In this document: piece by piece, positions 1-7,863 of the stretch
How the letters are laid out: every line of letters begins with the position of its first letter
How positions within the stretch are numbered: position 1 is the stretch's first letter
Source of the DNA: Blastococcus sp. KM273128
GTDB taxonomy: Bacteria; Actinomycetota; Actinomycetes; Mycobacteriales; Geodermatophilaceae
Assembly: GCF_021698975.1 (NCBI RefSeq)
Contig: NZ_SSXA01000001.1
Coordinates: 62,001-126,000 of the forward strand
Reading direction: 5' to 3'
Length of the DNA: 64,000 bases
Notes under the pieces: model-generated
What the model was told of the DNA's origin: nothing
Seen by the model: the letters and a program-made list of their open reading frames with translations, nothing else
Database searches by the model: none
Position numbers and translations under genes: made by a program

Positions 1-980
1 GCGAGGCCGCGGACCTGGCCGGCTGCGACGTCGTCGTCGAGGCCGTGTTCGAGGACACCGCGCTCAAGCACCGGGTGCTGTCGGAGGCGGAGTCGCACGC
101 GGTCGGCGGCGCGCTGCTGGCGTCCAACACCTCCACGCTGCCGATCACCGGCCTCGCCGAGGGGGTGCAGCGGCCGGCCGACGTCGTGGGCATGCACTTC
201 TTCTCGCCGGTGGACAAGATGCCGCTGGTCGAGCTGATCGTGGGGGAGCGGACCTCCGACGAGGCGCTGGCCCGCGCCTACGACGTCGTCCGGCAGATCG
301 GCAAGACGCCGATCGTCGTCCAGGACAGCCGCGGCTTCTTCACCAGCCGGGTGTTCGGCACGCTGGTGATGGAGGGCGCCGCGCTGCTGGCCGAGGGGCT
401 GGCGCCGATGAGCGTGGAGCGGGCCGCGCTGCAGGCCGGCTTCCCGGCCGGGCCGCTCACGCTGCTGGACGAGGTTACGCTCACTCTCCCGCTGAAGATC
501 CGGGACGAGGCGGCCAAGGCCGGCGCCACGGACGACCACCCGGGCGTGGCCGTGCTGCGGGCGCTGGTCGAGCAGGGGCGCACCGGCAAGTCCGCCGGGA
601 AGGGCTTCTTCGACTGGGAGCCGGAGAAGCGGGTGTGGCCGGGGCTGACCGAGCTGTTCCCGTCGTCCGACGCCGTGCCCTTCCGGGACGCGCAGGAGCG
701 GCTGCTGTTCGCGATGGCCGTCGAGACGGCGCGCTGCCTGGAGGAGCAGGTGCTGCGCACCGTCGAGGACGCGAACATCGGCTCGATCATGGGCATCGGT
801 TTCCCGCCCCTCTACGGCGGCGTCCTGCAGTACGTCGACCAGTACGCCGGCGGGGTGGCGGGCTTCGTCGCCCGGGCCGACGAGCTGGCCGACCGCTACG
901 GCGAGCGGTTCCGCCCGCCGGCGATCCTGCTGGAGCGGGCCGTGCCGGCCGGCAGCCTGCGCGCTGCCGTGACGGCCTGA
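1..980 (+). CDS. 3-hydroxyacyl-CoA dehydrogenase, C-terminal part (5' end outside window)
   Basis: The frame is open from base 3, so the true start lies upstream. The GTG at 45 is internal. About 325 residues are visible. They include the end of the NAD-binding Rossmann half (a GCDVVVEAVFED-type segment followed by LASNTSTLPI), the conserved HFFSPV motif with the family's catalytic histidine, and the helical C-terminal dimerisation domain with the GKSAGKGFFDW signature. The family oxidises L-3-hydroxyacyl-CoA with NAD+ in beta-oxidation. Because the N-terminus is missing, I cannot tell whether this is a FadB-like fusion with an enoyl-CoA hydratase domain or a stand-alone enzyme. The TGA stop at 978-980 overlaps the proposed start of the TetR gene, which suggests one transcript. 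Confidence 0.9.
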   Translation, partial: EAADLAGCDVVVEAVFEDTALKHRVLSEAESHAVGGALLASNTSTLPITGLAEGVQRPADVVGMHFFSPVDKMPLVELIVGERTSDEALARAYDVVRQIGKTPIVVQDSRGFFTSRVFGTLVMEGAALLAEGLAPMSVERAALQAGFPAGPLTLLDEVTLTLPLKIRDEAAKAGATDDHPGVAVLRALVEQGRTGKSAGKGFFDWEPEKRVWPGLTELFPSSDAVPFRDAQERLLFAMAVETARCLEEQVLRTVEDANIGSIMGIGFPPLYGGVLQYVDQYAGGVAGFVARADELADRYGERFRPPAILLERAVPAGSLRAAVTA

Positions 981-1606
981 GCGCCCCGACGGCGCGCCGG
1001 ACGCAGGCCGAGCGGCGCGCCAGCACCCGCGAGGCGCTGGTGCGCGCCACCGTGGGGTCGCTGGTCGAGCTCGGCTACGCGCGCACCACGACCCAGGAGG
1101 TGCAGCGCCGGGCGGGCGTGTCCCGCGGCGCGCTGACCCACCAGTTCACGACGAAGGCGGACCTGGTGTTGGCCGCCGTCGACCACCTCTACGAGGAGTT
1201 CAGCGCCAGCGTGCGCCAGGCGGCGGCCGACCTCCCGGCGGAGCCGGCCACCCGCGTCCGGCTCGGCGTCGAGCTGATCTGGGCACGCTTCCACGGTGAG
1301 CTGTTCGTCGCGGCCATGGAGCTGTGGGGCGCGGCCCGGACCGATCCGGAGCTGCGGGCCGCGCTGCTGCCGCACGAGCGCCGCCTCGGCGCGCAGCTGC
1401 GCACCCTGGCGATGGAGGTGTTCGGCGAGCAGGTGGCGCGGCACCCGCAGGCCGAGGCGGTGTACCAGGTGCTGCTCACCTCGATGCGGGGCCAGGCGCT
1501 CACGTACGCGCTGCAGCCCGACGCCCCGCGCACCGGCCCGCACGTCGAGCACTGGCAGTCGATCGTGGAGGCCTTCACCGCCCGCGGGAGCCGCCTGGGA
1601 AGCTGA
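977..1606 (+). CDS. TetR family transcriptional regulator (possible CTG start)
   Basis: About 209 residues with an N-terminal TetR helix-turn-helix: a TREALVRATVGSLVELGYA-type first helix, then TTTQEVQRRAGVSRGALTHQF. A helical ligand-binding domain follows. The frame has no ATG, GTG or TTG between the upstream coding sequence and the HTH. The nearest plausible initiator is CTG at 977, whose last two bases begin the TGA stop of the dehydrogenase (CTGA). A start further upstream would bury the N-terminus in the dehydrogenase gene. No clear Shine-Dalgarno sequence precedes 977, which fits translational coupling. By position it probably regulates the fatty-acid oxidation genes upstream; that is inference. 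Confidence 0.82.
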   Translation: MSAPTARRTQAERRASTREALVRATVGSLVELGYARTTTQEVQRRAGVSRGALTHQFTTKADLVLAAVDHLYEEFSASVRQAAADLPAEPATRVRLGVELIWARFHGELFVAAMELWGAARTDPELRAALLPHERRLGAQLRTLAMEVFGEQVARHPQAEAVYQVLLTSMRGQALTYALQPDAPRTGPHVEHWQSIVEAFTARGSRLGS

Positions 1607-1638
1607 GCGCTCCGGGTGCGGCAGGAGGGTGCGGATCG

Positions 1639-2274
1639 ATGGCCACGACGGCCCTGCTGGTGCTGGACCTCGTCGGGACCTTCGCCTTCGCGCTGAACGG
1701 TGCGCTGACCGCGCTGCGCACCACCCGGCTGGACATCGTCGGCGTGGTCACCCTCGGCATGATCACCGCGCTCGGGGGCGGCACCATCCGGGACGTCTTC
1801 CTGGACGCCCTGCCCCCGGCGACCTTCGTCGACTGGCGCTACCTGGCCGTGGCCGCCGCCGGTGGGCTCATCGCCTTCTTCGCCGGCCCCCACCTGGAGC
1901 GGCTGAACGGGGCGATCAACGTCCTCGACGCCGCGGGCCTGAGCCTCTTCGCCGTCACCGGCGCCCTCAAGGCGCTCGACCTGGGGTTCGGCCCCGCGCA
2001 GGCGGTCATCGTCGGCACGATCACCGGCGTCGGTGGCGGCACGCTGCGGGACGTGCTCATCCGGCAGGTGCCCTCGGTGCTCACGAGCGGGCTCTACGCC
2101 GTGCCGGCGCTCATCGGGGCGACGGCGGTGGTGGTGGCAGACCTGCTCGGCACCCGCGGACCGGCCGCCTCGATCGGCGCCGCTGCGCTGTGCTTCACCA
2201 TCCGCATGGTCGGGGTCCACTTCGACGTGCACGCGCCGTTCCCGCCGGTGCGGCACCGACGGGAGCGGGAGTGA
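1639..2274 (+). CDS. TRIC/UPF0126 family membrane protein (putative cation channel)
   Basis: 211 residues, almost entirely hydrophobic, with about seven predicted membrane helices. Two homologous halves each carry the glycine-rich signature of the family: GGGTIRDVF in the first half and GGGTLRDVL in the second. Prokaryotic members of this duplicated fold form trimeric K+-permeable channels (TRIC); many are still annotated UPF0126 or YicG. The ATG at 1639 is chosen because AGGAGG lies at 1623-1628. Length is normal for the family. The neighbours give no functional hint. Confidence 0.88.
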   Translation: MATTALLVLDLVGTFAFALNGALTALRTTRLDIVGVVTLGMITALGGGTIRDVFLDALPPATFVDWRYLAVAAAGGLIAFFAGPHLERLNGAINVLDAAGLSLFAVTGALKALDLGFGPAQAVIVGTITGVGGGTLRDVLIRQVPSVLTSGLYAVPALIGATAVVVADLLGTRGPAASIGAAALCFTIRMVGVHFDVHAPFPPVRHRRERE

Positions 2275-2386
2275 GGGGCCGGCCGATCGGCGACCGGCCG
2301 CACCGGGCCACCCCTGCTGGTGGAACGAGACTGGAGCGGCTACACGTTGTGCTCAACATTGTCGTCCACATGCCGATGAGGGGGGC

Positions 2387-3715
2387 GTGACTTCCACCCC
2401 CGCAGTGCCGACGTCGCCACCGCGCACCGGCTTCCTGGCCTCCGTCCCGCGCGGCGCGCGCCTGGACGAGGCGAGCTTCCGCTCCCGCCACCGGATCATC
2501 GCCGGCATCCTCGCCGTCCACCCGCCCGTGCTGCTGGCGATCGGCTACTGGCAGCACCACGCCCATGGTCCGTGGCTGTGGGTGGAGCTCGGCGCCATCG
2601 TGGCGATGTGCGTCCTCGGCCAGGCGCTGCGCAGCCAGGTGGGCCGGGCCGGCGCGGTGGGGGTCGGCCTGATGCTCTCCGCCGGCACGCTCGTCCACGT
2701 GACCGGCGGGCTCACCGACGCGCACATCTGGTTCTACGCCCTCCTCGCGCTGGTCGCGCTGTACCAGTCGTGGGCGCCGTTCCTGCTCGCCGTGGCGTTC
2801 GTCGCCGTCCACCACGGGACGATGAGCCTGGTCATGCCCGAGATGGTGTACTCGACGCCGCAGGCCCTGGAGCACCCGCTGCTCTTCGCCCTCCTGCACG
2901 CGGTGTTCCTGCTCGCCGAGGCGACCTTCCTCGCCTACGGCTGGAAGTTCACCGAGGACGCCGACCGTGCCCGCCGGGCCGAGGCGCGCCGGGCCGAGGG
3001 CCAGGCCGCGGCGCAGGCCCAGGCGCAGACCGAGCTCGCCGCCGAACGGGCCCGCGCCGCCGAGGAGGCCGCCACGGCGCTGGCCGAGCGGGAGCGACGC
3101 GCAGCGACCCTGGAGCAGCAGCTCGCCGACCTGGTCAGCGCGGGGCAGCGGCTGGACGAGAACGTGGGCACCGCGACCGATGTGATGGCGGCGCTGCGCT
3201 CGGCCATCGCCGACATCGCGGCAGCGGCCAGCCACGCGACCACCACGGCCACCCAGGCCAGCGACGGCTCGCGGGAGAGCGCCGAGACCGTGGCGCGCCT
3301 GGCCACGACGATGGCCCAGATCGACCAGATCGCCGGCAGCATCTCCGCCATCGCCGACCAGACCAACCTGCTGGCGCTCAACGCCACCATCGAGTCGGCG
3401 CGCGCGGGGGAGGCCGGCAAGGGCTTCGCCGTCGTCGCCGGTGAGGTCAAGGACCTGGCGGCGGAGACCGCGCAGGCCACCGAGCGGATCCGGGGCGTCG
3501 TCGAGTCCGTCCGCGGTGACGTGGAGGCCGCCGGCGCCGCGCTCGGTTCCGTCCAGCAGGTGATCCAGGGGGTCGTGGAGGCGCAGACCACGATCGCCGC
3601 CGCCGTCGAGGAGCAGAACGCCGCGACCGCGCAGGCGCAGGACGCCGTCGCCGGCGCCTCCCGGGAGGCGACGCGGGTCGCCGAGGACCTGCGGCGGATC
3701 GTCAGCAGCATGTGA
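2387..3715 (+). CDS. Methyl-accepting chemotaxis-type transducer with polytopic N-terminal sensor
   Basis: 442 residues from the GTG at 2387, preceded by a G-rich stretch (GATGAGGGGG). Residues about 30-185 form about six membrane helices, including [10 protein letters not shown], like the multi-pass sensor domain seen in some actinobacterial transducers. Residues about 188-255 are an Ala/Glu/Arg-rich coiled coil. The C-terminal half is an MCP signalling hairpin whose tip has the signature [19 protein letters not shown] followed by [13 protein letters not shown]. No HAMP domain or CheW-binding pentapeptide is obvious, and no che or flagellar genes are nearby, so it may signal to something other than a flagellar motor. 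The ligand is unknown. Confidence 0.87.
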   Translation: MTSTPAVPTSPPRTGFLASVPRGARLDEASFRSRHRIIAGILAVHPPVLLAIGYWQHHAHGPWLWVELGAIVAMCVLGQALRSQVGRAGAVGVGLMLSAGTLVHVTGGLTDAHIWFYALLALVALYQSWAPFLLAVAFVAVHHGTMSLVMPEMVYSTPQALEHPLLFALLHAVFLLAEATFLAYGWKFTEDADRARRAEARRAEGQAAAQAQAQTELAAERARAAEEAATALAERERRAATLEQQLADLVSAGQRLDENVGTATDVMAALRSAIADIAAAASHATTTATQASDGSRESAETVARLATTMAQIDQIAGSISAIADQTNLLALNATIESARAGEAGKGFAVVAGEVKDLAAETAQATERIRGVVESVRGDVEAAGAALGSVQQVIQGVVEAQTTIAAAVEEQNAATAQAQDAVAGASREATRVAEDLRRIVSSM

Positions 3716-3732
3716 GCCCGACGGCGAGCGAC

Positions 3733-3800
3733 GTCGAGCCGCCCCACCGACCGACAGGCCGCACCGCAGCGCGGCGCAACGGTCGGTGGAGCGGCTCGAC
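3733..3800. terminator. Long inverted repeat between convergent genes, likely bidirectional terminator
   Basis: The arms at 3733-3752 and 3781-3800 are complementary over 19 of 20 bases, with a 28-nt loop. The hairpin lies between the convergent MCP and symporter genes and ends ten bases before the symporter stop codon. No T-tract is present, as is usual in this genome. Confidence 0.7.
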
Positions 3801-3809
3801 CCGTCCCGC

Positions 3810-5318
3810 TCAGCTCCGGTCGGCCACCGGCAGGATCTCCCCGTTCTCGACCCGGTCGCGGTAGCCGTTGATCTCCCGCTTCACCACCCGGGCCAGGATG
3901 TAGAGCCCGATGATGTTCGGCAGCGACATCAGGAAGATCATGCTGTCGGAGAAGCCGATCACCGCGTCCAGCGTCGACGACGCCCCGATGACGACGAAGA
4001 GGCAGAAGACCAGCTTCCACGTCCGGTCGACCAGCATCGACTCGCCGAACAGGTAGGTCGCGGCCTTCAGGCCGTAGTAGCTCCAGGCCAGCATCGTCGA
4101 GTAGGCGAACAGGACGACGGCGATCGCCAGCACCACCGGGAACCAGGAGACGACCGTCTCGAACGCCGCCGACGTCGTCTGCACGCCCGCGTCGCTCGCA
4201 TCGTCGAGGTAGGTGCCGGTGATGACGATGGCCAGCGCGGTCATCGTGCAGATGACGACGGTGTCGATGAACGGCTCGAGGACGGCGACGTGGCCCTCGG
4301 TGGCCGGGTGCTCCGTCTTCACGGCCGAGTGCGCGATCGCCGCCGAGCCGAGGCCGGCCTCGTTGCTGAACGCGGCCCGGCGGAAGCCCTGGATCAGGAC
4401 ACCGACGAGGCCGCCGTAGCCGGCCTCCGGGCTGAATGCCTCGGTGACGATGCTGGCGAACGCCTCGGGGATCTGCCCGGCGTTCGAGAACAGCACGGTG
4501 AGGCAGGCGACCACGTAGAAGACCGCCATGAACGGCACCAGCTTGTCGGTGACCCGGGCGATGCTGCGGATCCCGCCGATGATCACCGCGCCGACGAGCA
4601 CGGCGAGCACCAGGCCGAACACCGCCCCCGCGGCACCGCCGCCCAGGGGACCGTCGGCGCCGCCGGTGACCGACTGCGCCTGGCTGAACGCCTGGTTGGC
4701 CTGGAACATGTTGCCGCCGCCGACCGCGCCGCCGAGGGTGAAGATGCAGAACAGGACGGCGAGCACCTTGCCGAAGGTCCCCAGCCGCGGGCTCTTCTCC
4801 TTCAGTCCCTTCGTCAGGTAGTACATCGGACCGCCCGAGACCCGGCCGTCGGGGTAGACGTTGCGGTACTTCACCCCGAGCGTGCACTCGACGCCCTTGG
4901 TGCACATGCCGAGGAGGCCGGCGACGATCATCCAGAAGGTGGCGCCCGGCCCGCCGAGGGTGATGGCCACCCCGACACCCGCGATGTTGCCCAGGCCGAC
5001 GGTGCCCGAGACCGCCGTCGCCAAGGCCTGGAAGTGGGTCACCTCGCCGGCGTCCCGCGGGTCGTCGTACCGGCCGCGGATGAGCTGGATCGCGTGCCGG
5101 AAGGCGCGGAACTGGAAGCCGCGCAGGTAGATCGTGAAGAAGAGGCCGGCGATCACCAGCCAGACCACGATGATCGGCAGCTCCACGCCCTCGTCGATGA
5201 AGTCCAGCGGCACGGCGAAGAACACGACGGTGGTGATGACGTCGGAGATCGGCGCGAAGAAGCCGTCGACCCGCTCGTCGAAGGTGGCCGCCAGCAGGGA
5301 GTCGGACGGCGAGGTCAT
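3810..5318 (-). CDS. alsT: Sodium:alanine/glycine symporter, AGCS family
   Basis: 502 residues, about the usual AGCS length, with about eleven hydrophobic helices. Family signatures visible are GTVGLGNIAGV near the N-terminal third, GGPMYYLTKGL, and FSNEAGLGSAAIAHSA in the second half. The family imports alanine or glycine with Na+ across the cytoplasmic membrane. The ATG at 5318-5316 shares one base with the TGA stop of the upstream universal stress protein gene (TGATG), so the two are probably translationally coupled. The open frame continues far upstream of this ATG but reads through the neighbouring genes and is not coding there. Confidence 0.93.
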   Translation of the reverse strand: MTSPSDSLLAATFDERVDGFFAPISDVITTVVFFAVPLDFIDEGVELPIIVVWLVIAGLFFTIYLRGFQFRAFRHAIQLIRGRYDDPRDAGEVTHFQALATAVSGTVGLGNIAGVGVAITLGGPGATFWMIVAGLLGMCTKGVECTLGVKYRNVYPDGRVSGGPMYYLTKGLKEKSPRLGTFGKVLAVLFCIFTLGGAVGGGNMFQANQAFSQAQSVTGGADGPLGGGAAGAVFGLVLAVLVGAVIIGGIRSIARVTDKLVPFMAVFYVVACLTVLFSNAGQIPEAFASIVTEAFSPEAGYGGLVGVLIQGFRRAAFSNEAGLGSAAIAHSAVKTEHPATEGHVAVLEPFIDTVVICTMTALAIVITGTYLDDASDAGVQTTSAAFETVVSWFPVVLAIAVVLFAYSTMLAWSYYGLKAATYLFGESMLVDRTWKLVFCLFVVIGASSTLDAVIGFSDSMIFLMSLPNIIGLYILARVVKREINGYRDRVENGEILPVADRS

Positions 5319-5755
5319 CACGGCACCACCAGGACGGGGATCGGGGACAGCTGGATGAGGCTGCTCGGTGTCGAGCCGAAGAGGAGGGTGCGCACCCGGC
5401 TCTGCCCGGTGCGGCCGACGGTGATCCAGGCGGCGTCGTGCTCGCGGGCCAGCCGCACCAGCGTCTCGGCGGGGTGCCCGTGCCGGACGACCCCCTCGAT
5501 CGCGAGGTCGCCGGCCTGGGAGAGCCGGGTGACGACCGGGTCCAGGACGCGTTCGCGGGCTGCGGTGGCCTCCTGCTCCTTCTCCACCGGGCGGCGTTCG
5601 TTCTCCTCGGCGGTGGTGAACGAGTAGGGCGACCAGGGGACGACGCAGGCGACGACGAGCCGCAGGTGGTGACGGCGGGCGGCATCGGCCGCCGCGTCCG
5701 CGGCGCGCCCGCTCGACTCGCTGCCGTCCAGGCCTACCAGGATGGAATCGGGCAC
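5318..5755 (-). CDS. Universal stress protein, UspA family
   Basis: 145 residues forming one Usp domain. The N-terminus has the typical first strand (SILVGLDGSESS). The C-terminal nucleotide-binding signature G-x2-G-x9-G-S is intact (VGRTGQSRVRTLLFGSTPSS), so this is the ATP-binding type. It is the first gene of a two-gene unit with the Na+/alanine symporter, whose start overlaps this stop codon. Usp domains fused or coupled to transporters are often regulatory; whether this one gates the symporter is inference. Confidence 0.9.
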   Translation of the reverse strand: MPDSILVGLDGSESSGRAADAAADAARRHHLRLVVACVVPWSPYSFTTAEENERRPVEKEQEATAARERVLDPVVTRLSQAGDLAIEGVVRHGHPAETLVRLAREHDAAWITVGRTGQSRVRTLLFGSTPSSLIQLSPIPVLVVP

Positions 5756-5839
5756 GGGCCCACCTCCGGCGGAGACGATGATCGGGGAACCTAGCGGTGA
5801 TCGCGCCGGCCGGCAGGTCGAGCGCGCGACCCGTCCCGG

Positions 5840-7099
5840 TCAGGAGGCCGGCGCCCCGGGATGGGCGTGCGCGCGCCCGGCGCCGTCGACACGGTCGGTC
5901 GGGGGGTCGGCCGGCTCGTCGACCGACGTGCCGTCGTCGTCCGGTGGCTCCGCCGCCTGCCGGCCGACCTGCCGCCGCCAGCCCTGCACGGCGGCGGCGA
6001 GCACACCGGCGACCGGCACCGCGACGAAGAGGCCCAGCAGGCCGAAGGCCGAGGCGGCGCCCGTGGTGAGCAGCAGCACGACGAGCGGGTGGAAGCTGAT
6101 CGCCCGCGACAGCAGCAGCGGCGCGAGCACGTTGCCCTCGATCTGCTGCACGAGGAGGACGATGCCCAGCGCCCACAGCGCCGTGCTCCAGCCGTTGGTC
6201 ACGCCGGCCACCGCCACCGCCACCGCGCCCGCGATCGTCGCCCCCACCAGCGGCACGTAGCCGAGCAGGAAGGTGAGCGCGCCGATGGGGAGGGCGAGCG
6301 GGACGTCGAGCAGCCACAGCCCGAACCCGATGAGCAGGCCGTCGACCAGCCCTGTCGCCGTCGAGGCGTAGAACCACGCCCCGGCCGTGCGCAGACCGGC
6401 GCGGAAGGCGGCGTCGGTGGGGGACCGGTGCTCCACGGGCAACGCACGGACGAACTGCCGCCACAGCCGGTCGCCGCTGGTGAGCGCGAAGAGGGTGAAG
6501 AACAGCGCGATGAGGAGAACCGTGGTGATGTTCCCGACGGCGTTCAGCCCCTGCGCGGCCGCGCCACCGAGCCCGGAAGCCGCCGATCCCACGGAGGACT
6601 CCAGCTGCTGGAGCACCTGTTCGAGCCCCGCGTTGTTCAGATCCTCGGTCCGCGCCTGCACCCACGCGGTCGTGGAGTTGACGGCGTCGACGCTGGCGGC
6701 GACCAGCCCGGGCCATGCCTCGATCAGCTGCAGGACCAGGAAGGTCAGCACGCTCACGAAGAAGGCGAGGTAGCCGATCACGCACAGGATCGCCGCGAGC
6801 ACTGCCGGGACGCCGTGCCGCCGCAGCCAGCTGGCGATCGGCCACAGCATCGCGACCTGGGCGATGCCGAGCATCACCGCGGCGGCGACAAACTGCACCT
6901 GGAGCACCAGCCAGATGAGCCCGAGCGCGGCCAGGCCGATCACGAGGGCCCGGCCCGCGATCGTGGCCTCGCGCTGGAGGAAGCCGGTGCGGCCGGCCGT
7001 CGGCGGCGGCGTGGCGGGGTGCGCACCAGCGGCGGCGCCGGGGGCGCGGCGCCGCGCCACGGCCGGGTCCCCGAGGGGGGACGGCGCCGGTCCGGTCAT
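5840..7099 (-). CDS. AI-2E family transporter (PerM/YdiK-like)
   Basis: 419 residues with about eight membrane helices. A long soluble segment containing VQARTEDLNNAGLEQVLQQLE sits between the first and second helix groups, as is typical of the AI-2E exporter family (PF01594). The C-terminal block LLGYVPLVGATIAG, then IEGNVLAPLLL, then LFVAVPVAG matches the conserved part. The start is ATG at 7099-7097, with GGAGG a few bases upstream. An in-frame start further upstream exists but lacks a ribosome site. Members export autoinducer-2, other small molecules or Na+; the substrate here is unknown. The tail (about 45 residues) is acidic and histidine-containing. Confidence 0.88.
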   Translation of the reverse strand: MTGPAPSPLGDPAVARRRAPGAAAGAHPATPPPTAGRTGFLQREATIAGRALVIGLAALGLIWLVLQVQFVAAAVMLGIAQVAMLWPIASWLRRHGVPAVLAAILCVIGYLAFFVSVLTFLVLQLIEAWPGLVAASVDAVNSTTAWVQARTEDLNNAGLEQVLQQLESSVGSAASGLGGAAAQGLNAVGNITTVLLIALFFTLFALTSGDRLWRQFVRALPVEHRSPTDAAFRAGLRTAGAWFYASTATGLVDGLLIGFGLWLLDVPLALPIGALTFLLGYVPLVGATIAGAVAVAVAGVTNGWSTALWALGIVLLVQQIEGNVLAPLLLSRAISFHPLVVLLLTTGAASAFGLLGLFVAVPVAGVLAAAVQGWRRQVGRQAAEPPDDDGTSVDEPADPPTDRVDGAGRAHAHPGAPAS

Positions 7100-7266
7100 G
7101 CCGCCACCTCCCTCCGCCACCCGCACGCCGCCCATCCTCGCCCCTCGGCGGGCCCGGCGCGTCGTCGCCCCGCATGGTGCCGCGACCGACCGGGTAGGCG
7201 AACCCCTCCACGAAAACGTCGGATGTGCGTGCGGGGCGGCCCGCACGCCGAGCGGGAGGAGGCCCC

Positions 7267-7422
7267 GTGCTCGGGTTGATCGGACTGCTGCTGGTCGTGT
7301 GGCTGGTGCTCGCCGTCGTGGGAGCGGTCGTCGAGGGGCTGTTCTGGCTCCTCATCATCGGTGTGGTGCTCTTCCTGGCCACCGCCGCCTGGGGGTGGAC
7401 CAAGCGCAACACCAGGGTGTGA
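7267..7422 (+). CDS. Small hydrophobic membrane protein, function unknown
   Basis: 51 residues from the GTG at 7267, with GGGAGGAGG just upstream. It is nearly all hydrophobic with two probable membrane helices (LIGLLLVVWLVLAVVGAVV and LFWLLIIGVVLFLATAAWGW) and a basic tail, KRNTRV. Small proteins of this pattern are common in actinomycetes and are often annotated hydrophobic protein or lmo0937-like. It is divergent from the AI-2E gene and ends just before a strong hairpin, which supports it as a real gene. Confidence 0.75.
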   Translation: MLGLIGLLLVVWLVLAVVGAVVEGLFWLLIIGVVLFLATAAWGWTKRNTRV

Positions 7423-7425
7423 CCA

Positions 7426-7458
7426 CCGTGGCGGCCGGCCAGGGGCCGGCCGCCACGG
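7426..7458. terminator. Perfect 15-bp stem hairpin between convergent genes
   Basis: Arms 7426-7440 and 7444-7458 pair without mismatch around a three-base loop (AGG). The hairpin starts four bases after the small membrane protein's stop codon and ends nine bases before the MerR stop, so it probably terminates both. Confidence 0.85.
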
Positions 7459-7467
7459 CGGGCCTGC

Positions 7468-7863
7468 TCAGCCCCGGGCATCCAGCTGGCCGGCGAGGCC
7501 GTCGGCGAATCCCTCGGCGACGGCGAGCTGCTCGCGCAGCGCGGTGACCCGGGCGGTGGCCGCCTCGTGGAACATGCGTAGCCGGTCGAGCAGCTGCGCC
7601 CGGTCGCCGGTGCCGGCGTCGAGGTCGGCGAGCAGGCCCAGCAGCTCGCGCATCTCCTCGAGCGCGAAGCCCAGCGGTTTCATCCGCTTGATCACCTCGA
7701 GGCGGGCGACGTCGTCGTCGCTGTAGAGCCGGAAGCCGCCGTCGGTGCGCGAGGTGGGGACGACGAGACCCTCCTCCTCGTACCAGCGGATGGTGCGCAG
7801 GCTGAGCCCGGTGCGCTCGGCGACCTGGCCGATCTGCAGCAGCCCGGTGCGCGTCACCTGCAT
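7468..7863 (-). CDS. MerR family transcriptional regulator
   Basis: 131 residues. The N-terminal winged helix reads IGQVAERTGLSLRTIRWYEEEGLV followed by the wing (FRLYSDDDVARL). A C-terminal dimerisation coiled coil of about 55 residues follows. There is no cysteine cluster, so it is not a classical metal sensor. The start codon (7863-7861) shares one base with the TGA of the upstream SulP gene, so it is the second gene of that operon and probably its regulator. The effector is unknown. Confidence 0.88.
   Translation of the reverse strand: MQVTRTGLLQIGQVAERTGLSLRTIRWYEEEGLVVPTSRTDGGFRLYSDDDVARLEVIKRMKPLGFALEEMRELLGLLADLDAGTGDRAQLLDRLRMFHEAATARVTALREQLAVAEGFADGLAGQLDARG

Noticed and set aside
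3786..5627. 613-codon open frame opposite the Na+/alanine symporter and Usp genes
   Set aside because: Composition (Asp/His/Arg-rich) and lack of any motif mark it as an antisense shadow of two well-recognised genes.
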